Below are positions 1 to 10,241 of a DNA stretch of 64,000 bases, piece after piece (position 1 is the first letter of the stretch; the number at the start of each line of letters is the position of its first letter). Origin of the DNA: Chlorops oryzae. Taxonomy: Eukaryota > Arthropoda > Insecta > Diptera > Chloropidae. A program made the position numbers and the translations under genes. The stretch covers positions 8,723,251 to 8,787,250 of the forward strand of contig CM035806.1 of assembly GCA_020466095.1 (NCBI GenBank). The letters run 5' to 3'. Under the pieces are notes generated by a model that was not told the DNA's origin, searched no databases, and saw only the letters and a program-made list of their open reading frames with translations.

Positions 1-190
1 ATAAATATCTCTTTTGAGTGAAAAAAAAAAAAAAAATTTAAAGAAATGCACCAAAAAATGCGTTCGTTATTTATGTAGACATCTCAATCGGAGTGGTGAG
101 GGTCTATTTCAACAAGTACCTTATGCGTTAAAAAGTGAAGTGAATTTATGTTTGTCTTTTGGAATTTTTTTTTTTTTTTGGTATTTTTAG

Positions 191-407
191 CTTCATTTCA
201 AGTGCAGCGGGAGCAGTCAACCGCCGCCCTCGACTCACGATAAGCACGTGGATCCTCACACGGGTGTATTCTTAGAGGAAGTGACCGCTACAATACATCG
301 AGATCTAGTCGATGAATATTTCGGTAAAGGAGCATTCAAATGCGAATGCCACGCGTGGTCGTCACGAGGAGTTGTCAAAAGCCAATCGGCGACTGTCAGC
401 ATTGCAT
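191..407 (+). CDS. unc-5: unc-5 exon: C-terminal part of Ig1
   Basis: Acceptor TTTTTAG at 184-190, donor GTAAGA at 408. The frame opens LHFKCSGSS, passes a Pro/His-rich patch, then [17 protein letters not shown] and [12 protein letters not shown], giving paired Ig cysteines and the W-S strand typical of the first Unc-5 Ig domain. It ends in phase 1 (T|AT, Tyr) onto the next exon. The open frame beyond the donor is intronic read-through. Confidence 0.9.
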
Positions 408-3400
408 GTAAGAAAATGATTTCAATTGTTCGTGTCGTGTTCGGTTTTTTTTTCTCTTAGTCATTCATTTCCGGCATTGATTCGACAGATATTCGAAAGC
501 AATTTTCAACATCACCGACATCATTGCGAGTGGAATTAGGGACACGTGCGGAACTATTTTGCGAACCGCCAATTGGCTTCCCGGATCCAAATATAACATG
601 GTATAAGAACAATGCGCCAATATCAACAACGGACGGCAATCATGGAATTACGGGGGCAACTTCTAGGACACTTACATTTGCTCAAGTGTCTCTTCAGGTA
701 AGCAAAAGCCATACAAATTTGCTTTATATATACACATTAGGGTGATGACTTTTAGTGTCTTTTTCTCCAAAAAAATTTCCTGTATTATAGTACGATGAAC
801 TTTTATTAAAGATGCCATAAAACACTAATTTCAAGGTTATTTGATCAAAAAAAAAAAAATGTCACGCATCAAGTCATTTGAAAAATTAAATTTTTTATTT
901 TTTTTCCAAATTTTTGAAGTTAATGTAAGCAGAGTCGCTCCTAGAGGGGTCAAATGTAGGACCAACTCCCATTATTTTTTTATTCCCAATAATTTCTCCA
1001 AACAAAAAAAACAAAAATTTCTCGTGTCTTGAGTCTTTACATGCATCCAGACCGAGAGAGATATGTAAAGACCTAAGAAACGAACGTTGAAAACAGTGAA
1101 TAATGCGTTTCAAAAAATATTTGTTTTGAATTAATTTTATGAATAGAAACCACTAACCGATTTTAATGGTTATAGTCTCAAAGAACTCGTCATATATTGA
1201 GGTTTGCGGCATTTGAATCGGAAATTTATTTTTTTCTACTAGGGTCATTATTTGGCCAGTTAGGGGATGGAACCCAAAATTCTGTTTTCAAAAAAAGGTA
1301 ATAATTATAACATATTATTAAAACATACCAAAAACGAATCTAATATTCTTCATATTAGGCTGGTTTAAAAGGTAATTTTGTAAATTTTTCGAATATACAT
1401 ACTGAACATGCTCGTTCTTGTTCCTACGGCATCTATATTATAGATTGAAGTTCGTGAGGCATTTTTCTTTAATTTAAGCCTATTTTTGTATGGGGACCCC
1501 CCTAAGGAGGGGAGATAGAGGGTGGGTATGTTTGAAGAAAATATTTGGGGTAAAAAAATAATGGGGATCGGTCATATTTATTATCCCCCTAGGAGGGGTT
1601 TGACTGTAGTGACAGCCATTTTGTATGAAATTGTGATAAAATTAAGGTAATTTTGTATGGGTGACCCCCTAAGGAGGGGTGATAGGGGGTCAGTATGTTG
1701 GAAAAAAATGTTAGGGGGACAAAGTTAATGGGGGTCGGTCATACATTTGACTCCTCTAGGGGCACTGTGGGGTTAGTTAGGACAGTGGGGGGAAAATTCA
1801 TAAAAATAAAAACTTTTGTATGGGAGCCCCCTTAAGGAGTGGAGATAGGGGGAATGTTTGTTTGGAGAAATTGTTGGGGATAAAAAAATAATGGTAGTTG
1901 GTCTTACATTTGATTTCATCGTACTATGATACAGGAAAAGAGTTTCAAAAAAAATTCATCACCCTAATACACATAGTATATAATATATAGTGGATCGTTT
2001 TGTTCGACAAAAAAAAAAAAAAAATGAAAAATGCCCTAGTGAAATAAGATTCTACAATTTTTTTTGGAGAAAAAATGCCCAGGGAACCATAGGTCAAAGC
2101 CGAAGTTTTTTCTTCCGCTTTTCAAAAAGAAGGCCCTTCTTAGATATGCCTAAAAGCATGCTACAAATTACTGAAATTTCTACCTGATCAAAAATGTTTT
2201 TAAATTGAATTTTTCTTATTTTGATTCTTAGCATAATTTTAGGCATGAGAAATAATAAAATTTTGCTTGAAAAATCATCATCAGGGCTCGGATATATATG
2301 CATTTATAAATTTAAAGCATACTTTATGGGGGAAAATCTTTTCTTACCAACATTTTGCGAATAAGTCTAGTGAAGTTGAACTTCAAACGGCTTTTCTACC
2401 TTCATAAAAATTCTTATTGAAGTTAAAAATCTATTTGAATCTTAACTTTATGTGAGTTGAACAAAATTTTTACTCCATAAAGTATGCTTTAAATTTATAA
2501 ATGCATATATATCCGAGCCCTGATCATCATAAATTGGCCATTTTAAGACAGTTCTTAAAGAAAATATAAAATTTTTTTCAATGGCGGGACGTTGAAGAGA
2601 TTGTTCCTCTGCTTTTGGAGATGTTTTCACCAACAATGATGACCAAAATAAGTCGAATTTGGCATGAAAAACCTTTGTTTGCAAAAGCGGAAGGTAAAAA
2701 ATTCACATTTGACCTATAGTTTCTTCGCCATAATTATTAAGTGCGGGCAACAGAATAATATTCTGCTAGGGAAATAGGAGGTTACAAAATCGATCCAACC
2801 TTAATATACAACTTATACATATATAATGTATGTGACGTAATTTCAGGATATGGCTAATTATACGTGCAGTGCCGAAAATATTGCTGGCAAAAGAGTGTCC
2901 GATTCTGCCGTGCTCATTGTTTACGGTAAGCCTCAAAGAGAGAAAAATTAAAATTAAAATGAAAAATGAATTCAATTTTATTAATTTTAACTGAATTTTT
3001 GCAGTTAATGGCGGCTGGAGTCCTTGGGGCTCTTGGAAAGATTGCAAATGTGCTGGCAATATTAGCCAGGGACGTAAAAGAACACGATTTTGTAATAATC
3101 CAGTTCCACTTAACGGAGGTACCCAATGCTCGGGAGCACAAATACAAAAATCCGCAGACTGTTTACCATGTGCAGGTAAACAAAAAAATATTGACACACT
3201 TCAATCTGAAGTAATCTCTAATCGTCTATTGAAATTACCTTTTTTTCAGATGAAACTCAAATTGTTGGCTCCGATGGCTTTGAAACTTCCTCAAATAAAA
3301 GATGTAAGTTCCCAATGGAAATAGATTTATTCCCGACATTCAATGAAACAAGTCTTAATAATAATAATCCTTCCATAATACATATATGATGTAGGAGAAG

Positions 3401-4544
3401 AACTGGTTATAGTATATAGTGCTGGTTGACAATAGGAGTAGTAAAAAAAAAAAAAAAAAAAAACAATTATCTCCAGGAGTCTGGAAATCCAAATGAAATG
3501 GGATCTTAAATCATTCTTGAAAGAACGAAAATGATTGCACCTGATGGCTTCTAGGGACTTCTATCCTTTTACAGAATATAAAAGGAAAACTAATCGGAGA
3601 GATAACACCTTTCATTCGCCAACATTCTCCCGCATCTTGAAAGAATTATAGCGACGGATGTAATGTTGCTAGAATATTCTAGGTCCATCATAAATGAAAG
3701 GGATTTTTTTCTCGCGAAATCTTCCTCCAAAATATCAGGAAATATTCGAAACGTCAATTAAAGAAATTGTATGATGACCTTAATGCTTAAAAATGTTCGA
3801 AATTCTTGCTCACTGTATATGCCCTTCCAAGGGTGTTTAGAATGGGAAATTTTTTTTTCAAGTCCGTATCGAAAAATTCCGCTGGAATATCTAGAATCGG
3901 GCTGATATATCAATATACATCTCTATCTATATATAAAAATCAATGCCACTTTCTTTGTCATTCTATAACTCATGAACCGCTGGACCGATTTCTATGAAAC
4001 CTTGCACAGCGTAATAGTCGTGGTCCAAGGATGGTTTATAGCTATAGTCTCTATCTAATTACTCTCTCTTAAGCGGACACCTAAGCGACCCAAAAATATG
4101 TCCGTTAAACAGTGGTGTCCGCTTAAGAGGGAACTATTTAAGAAAGCAAGAATACTAAGCGTCCGCTTAAAAGGAGTGTCCGCAAGGAGAGAGTTCACTG
4201 TATAATTGTTTTTTTTTTTTTTTACTTAGTGGGCCGTTGGACCGCTTGGAGTGATTGGAGTTCATGTTCAGTCGATTGTATACAAATTCGACGCAGAAAA
4301 TGCGTTACCAATGGCAATGACGATGATGACGATAACGATGACGATGATGACGATGATGTCGATGATGACGATGACCTACTGTTATCAATGAGCGAAACGG
4401 CTCCGGCAATTCCTAATGTTCAATGTGTAGGAAAAGATTTCCAAACGTCCGAATGCCGTGGGGAACATTGTCCAATTGGAAGGGATGGTAAGTCAAAAAT
4501 CACCAAAAATATTCAATGAACTGTCTTCAATGCTTGAGAGCAAT

Positions 4545-4575
<31 letters not shown>

Positions 4576-7500
4576 AGGAAGAAATTTTCAAGTGCTACCT
4601 TTTTTTTTTTTTTTGTATTTGAAATGAAATTCACAAATATGGTCCTTCTATGGCAAGTAAGAAGGCTTTAATAAAGCCATAATCTCTGTTCTTCTTTTGC
4701 TGCGTTTTTACGCCTGCTGTGCCATTGTTGTTGTTGTTGTTGTTGTTTTCGTTGGCATTATGTATGGAGCGCTTATGTGTGTGTGTATGGTGTATGTCAC
4801 AGTCCGACAAAAGTTTTACAATAAAAGCTCCAACCCCCATTTTGGTCTTTTACATTTGAATGGTTGGAACAGTTGGAATGGTTGGAATGGTTGTCTCAAC
4901 GGAAGAAGTGGGTTCCGTTCTTTCAGTACAACAATAAAAATATGAAAATGTCACGAAAAGAACTTTGCATACATCTCCAAATGCATTAATCATCACAATC
5001 TGAATCAGAGCCCGAGCCAGAGATCAGACTCACAATCACAATCACAATCGCAATCGCAATCAGAATGGGAATCATCCCTTATTTTGATTCTTATTGGTTT
5101 CACACAAAAGATTTTTTCAATTGAAAGATTTTTTCGTTTCGCAAAGTAGAAACAAATTGTTGCATGATTTTCGTATTCGTTATGCGAGTATCTGGTCCTA
5201 ATTTTCGCCAGCATTCAATTGTGAAGAAGGGAAGGGGGACGTGCTACGACGACATGTACATACATACATACGTAAATACTTACTTATATCCCTGCAGGAA
5301 ACCTGTCTGTCGGCACATGACCCAATGTCTACAATGAGTCAATAGGTATAGTTCATCTCTGTCGACCATGTCAACAAGAAGTCGATATATTTAATTTTTG
5401 TGAGTTTTTTGCTGCAGTGTGAATGCGATAGAAACAATCAACGAGCTTTCTACAGCTAGATTTCATTCATTTAACATATTTGCTGAACACATCTCAGAGG
5501 CCTCAATAGCATAGAGAGCATGCGTTCTCGCCCAGCAGTCTGAAGGTTCCCGGTTCAAGGCACAGTTCATAATGGTTCCCTCGTCAATAGCATGTCTATT
5601 GTTTGTCTCCACTATTGGTGATTTTGCAATCACAAGCAATGTTAATTGTCTATAGCGGTTTCCATTGCGAAGGGCATACTAATTGGTGGTCAGTAGTAGG
5701 TACTGTTGACGCGGACAGTAGAAAAAGAGTATAGATTCACTACTGTCATTTCCTACAGGGATACATACATACATGTATAGATAAATGTATGCAATACTTG
5801 TCGAAATCGCCTCAGTGTTTGATGTTTGGCAGAAGCATGTCCTTTCGTGAATGAAGCCTTATTGTGTTACTTCAAGGAATGTGCCAGCGCGCTAATTGAT
5901 CTGAAATGGTGCAAGGAATGACCCGTATGAAAGTGTTGTTTATCATGGGTTCTTCTTCTTTTGGTGCGCTCATTAGCTGAATGTAGTTTTATTTATTGTT
6001 CGATTATTTTTAGGGTTGTTGTCTCATTGAAGTTGGAGTGGAGTGGAGTGGAGTGGGCGTCTGCAAACGGGGAGGTGATTCTTCTTGGATGAGATTACGC
6101 TACGACAGTGTGGACAGTTCATACAATAATTTCGTAAATGCAGTTGCATGCAATAATATTCCTACTTCATTGCTCTGATTAATTTTTTTGGTTCACTAAG
6201 CCATAATTAGAAATTAGGATAGGAAAATTGAATATAAAGAAAAAGGTGAATCATTGGGGCAATAGAAAAATATTTATATTGAGGATCTAAAAATGGACGA
6301 CAACTCCCCTAACAAGAACGTAAAGATTTCCGAGCATCGTAAATAATCAAATTTTGGTGTGAATACTTTTGGGTGCTGAAGGAACATTCCACAGAAAATG
6401 ATACTTTTGTCCCAGTACAAACAGGCAAAAACTAATATAAGTAATTACTCAAAAAATTTTGGAAAGGGCACCTTATATCCTGTTAAGTATCTTAATATGA
6501 GTACATAAAAATAATCTTTTCATAAAATTAATCATTTAAACATAAAAAATATTATGAATATTATTTATCGCTTACGTGGAATGCTCCTGAATTTGAATAT
6601 TTTCTGTAGGTCTACACATCATTTGGCTAGAACAAATCAATCAATTGAGAATTTGTATCCATAGCTTAGTTTCTTAGAAGAGCAAATTTTTTATTTTTTT
6701 AATACAAACCCTATGGGAATTTTTTGTTCATCACATTGCAACACGTAATATCAGTGGCGTGTCTAGAGAAATACTGCATTGATAGTGCTTATATTTTCCA
6801 CAGTGGTATATTGAACAATTATAAGACATTAACCCAAAAATTTTTGGGGGGGGCTAGAGGAAGTTTAGAGAGTTTTGGACCAAAAACCAAAAAAATCCGA
6901 AAAATTTATGGCGTCCGATTTGAATGAAAATTTATATATAGAATAAATGAAAAGTTCTAAGAATTTTGGAGTCAAAATTTTTTCAAGAAACGGATTACAA
7001 CTAGTCTAGTTTTGGTCTAGTTACAAACTGGTCCAAAAAGGACCAGTTTTTTGAAAAAAATTTTAGTGCTAAAATTCTTTTAATTTTTCACTTATTCTAT
7101 ATATAAATTTTCATCCAAATCGGACGTTATGAAATTTTCGGATTTTTTTGGTTTTTGGTCCATAACTCTCTAAACTTCCTCTAGCCCCCCCCCCCAAAAT
7201 TTTTTGGGTTAATGTCCTATAATTGTTCAATATACCACTGTGGAAAATATAAGCACTATCAATGCAGTATTTCTCTAGACACGCCACTGCGTAATATGTA
7301 TACAAAATGTTGACTGTATTTCCTGAAAATAATTGATGAAGGTGGCAAATTCTTATCCTTAGTTTTGCTACAGGTCAATTTTAAATCAATCGATTTAGTT
7401 TGCGTTCGTTTTAAATCGCATTTTTTCTATGGTTAAACCGCAAATAAGGTATAGCATATGTGCTACGATCTTAAAGGAAATCGACTGCAGATTCGGAAAA

Positions 7501-8167
7501 AATTTTGAAAAGCATGTGCTAATAGGACATTTTTCATACCAAAATAGCTGCCAAAGTAAAAATAAAATTTAAAGTTTTGACTTTGACCGTTTATTTTTCC
7601 CTCAACGGTTCAAATTTTTACCATCAATTTAATTTTGCCTGAAATCCCATGCAATTGGCTTTCAAGCCTTATTACAGTTTGGTTTTTTGTTTTTGGGAGC
7701 TTCCTCGATTTCATACACTTCAGATCATCTCCGTAATTCATAACGCGTTGTTCTATATATCATGGAAAAATATATTTTGGCAAAAATATAATTTGGAAAA
7801 AATTTGGTTTAACAATTCCCAAAGTACTGAATCAAAATATTGTTCTTGAGTATGTTTCGATGTGGACCCTTTAGATAACTCAACTCAGAGATGAGCTTTT
7901 CCACATCTATGTTAAAATGGGTATTTCTTCCGCAGTTTGATTTGCATTGTCATGCTAAGTCCTGACGACAATTGCCGAAGACAAATTTGTTGAGGAAGCC
8001 GAAGAGAGGACGAAGAGGACCGGGGAAGAAGAGAGAGAGAGAGAGAGAGGACCGGAAGGAGAGAGAGAGAGAGGACCGGGGAAGAAGAGAGAGAGAGGAG
8101 AGGAGAGAGAGGACCGGGGAAGAGAGAGAGAGAGGACCGGGGAAGAAGAGAGAGAGAGAGGACCGGG

Positions 8168-8218
<51 letters not shown>

Positions 8219-8246
8219 GGAAGAGAGAGAGAGGAGGAAGAGAGGA

Positions 8247-8333
<87 letters not shown>

Positions 8334-8347
8334 GAGAGAGAGAGAGA

Positions 8348-8403
<56 letters not shown>

Positions 8404-8431
8404 GAGAGAGAGAAGAGGAGAGAGAGGAGAG

Positions 8432-8504
<73 letters not shown>

Positions 8505-8541
8505 CAGAGAGAGAGACAGAGAGAGAGACAGAGAGAGAGAC

Positions 8542-8591
<50 letters not shown>

Positions 8592-10203
8592 CAGAGAGAG
8601 AGAGACAGAGAGATATAGAGAGAGCGAGAGAGAGCGAGAAAGATAGAGAGAGAGAGAGAAAACTCAACTATGATGGTCTCCAGAGAAACGAAAAACGAGT
8701 CGTATTATCCTATGAAATTTGAAACGACATTGAATTCTCTCAATATTAATTCCTTAAAATATAATTTAATTGAATTCATATTTCTTCCTATAGACTTCGA
8801 TTGGACACTCTACTTGGGCTTGGCGTTTATAACGGCCGTTTGTTTCGCCTTCGGTACAGCTATAATATGCTGTGCACGTCGCGTTGGCGTTGGCGCCAAT
8901 CCACATTATAATATGGCGCGTAGAGGTTTGTACTTTTATATACTTATATATAAATACCTATGTATAAATAGAGCAAAGTTTCATGAACGTCGATTGGGCG
9001 CTTCTCTTTACAGTTATGGATTCGGAATATATGCCCGGTGTTGATAAAAAAGAAATGCGTATGCATATTGAAGCCGCCAATATCAGCTACGACTATGCCA
9101 ATCCCGAGCATAGATATCTGCCAAACGATCATTTGAATAGTTGTTCGATGTCCGAACATCATTATGATGTTCCAAATCTGGCAGCGAAGTAAGTACAATC
9201 GTAAAACGAATTTTCAATTTAGTTCTACAACATTTGAATTGAATTTATATATATATGTACATATGTATATTTCAGCTACACTAATCCGATTGACGAGCTT
9301 GGTGCGGATTATCTGACAGATACGCCAGAAACGTCTACTGCCGACACTTGTAAGAATTGAATAATATTCAAGATTTTAAATGGAAAAATGGTGATGGGAA
9401 TTTAAATTTTTGTTTTCATTTTCGCTCTTCAAGCCAACTCAACGTACGATGTCATGGTGAAGCCAGCGACTGCAACAACAACAACAACAACTAATGTCTC
9501 AAAAGGAACAGCATTTGAGCTACTTACAAGCTACGGCGGCAGTCTATCACTATACGGTGGTGAAATATTGTTGCATATCCCAGAGCTGGCAATTGGAAAG
9601 AATATGAAGAAACACGTTATTCTTATGATACTGCAGGATGACAGTGGCCGGATATCATTGCCAAGCTCAGATTCTCTATTGATTTGCAGCACCGTCGTCT
9701 ATTGCGCGCCACGAGATTACAGTTTCCTTAATCCGGTCATACTTAAAATCCCGCATTGCCTAGTCGATGCCGACAATTGGAATGTTAGCGTTTATAATGC
9801 CGATAGCGAGTTGGACGAATTGAATGTTAATTGGCGTAAGATAATACAAGTTGGCGAAGAGACCATAAATACACCGTGCTTCGTTCATATCGAGGAACGG
9901 CATCTATTCATTATGACCGAACAATTTGGCCGTTTTGTTGTCGTCGCCGATCCGAAGTGTAGTATAACGAATGCCCCGCAGCCGCCATCGATTCGCATGA
10001 AATTGATTGCATTTAGTCAGCAAACGCCCACAAGCACAAATACTAGTCTGCGTATCTATGTCGTTAAAGATTTTCCTAATAGCAAGGACATTTGTGCAGG
10101 CATCGAAACACAATTGGGTGGCTCGTTCATGGGCCAGAGCGAAGTATTTATTTTTAATCTAAATAATTGTCATCTAAATATAAGAGTTCGCATTGTCGAG
10201 TCG

Positions 10204-10241
<38 letters not shown>

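Larger units (their letters stand above)
698..2846 (+). other. unc-5 intron interrupted by two transposon-like elements
   Basis: This is the intron inside the Ig2 domain. Nearly all of its length is accounted for by a TIR element (737-1967) and a foldback structure (about 2030-2775). No additional exon in phase with Unc-5 was seen. Confidence 0.85.
3304..4229 (+). other. unc-5 intron with repeat insertions
   Basis: Holds a poly-A run near 3445-3463, a Helitron-like segment near 3923-4010 and a pogo-like MITE at about 4056-4200. The rest shows nothing I recognise. Confidence 0.7.
4488..8793 (+). other. Large unc-5 intron between TSR2 and membrane exon
   Basis: A 4.3-kb intron. It contains CAA (4545-4576) and TTG (about 4723-4748) microsatellites, a CAATCA/CAATCG run (about 5027-5062), a tRNA-like stretch near 5500, a GGAGT run near 6035, the hAT-type foldback 6752-7289, a dispersed repeat at 7450-7615, and a GA-rich array at 8010-8660. 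No extra exon was identified. Confidence 0.8.

Noticed and set aside
2766..3197. 143-residue minus-strand frame
   Set aside because: Antisense shadow of the Ig2 and TSR1 exons of unc-5.
7912..8667. Open frames of 224-251 residues (Arg/Glu repeats on +, Ser/Leu repeats on -)
   Set aside because: They are translations of the GA array; any frame through (GA)n stays open.
9454..9456. ATG as a translation start of a separate protein
   Set aside because: The frame is open upstream to a splice acceptor at 9433 that fits the preceding exon phase; the ATG is internal to unc-5.
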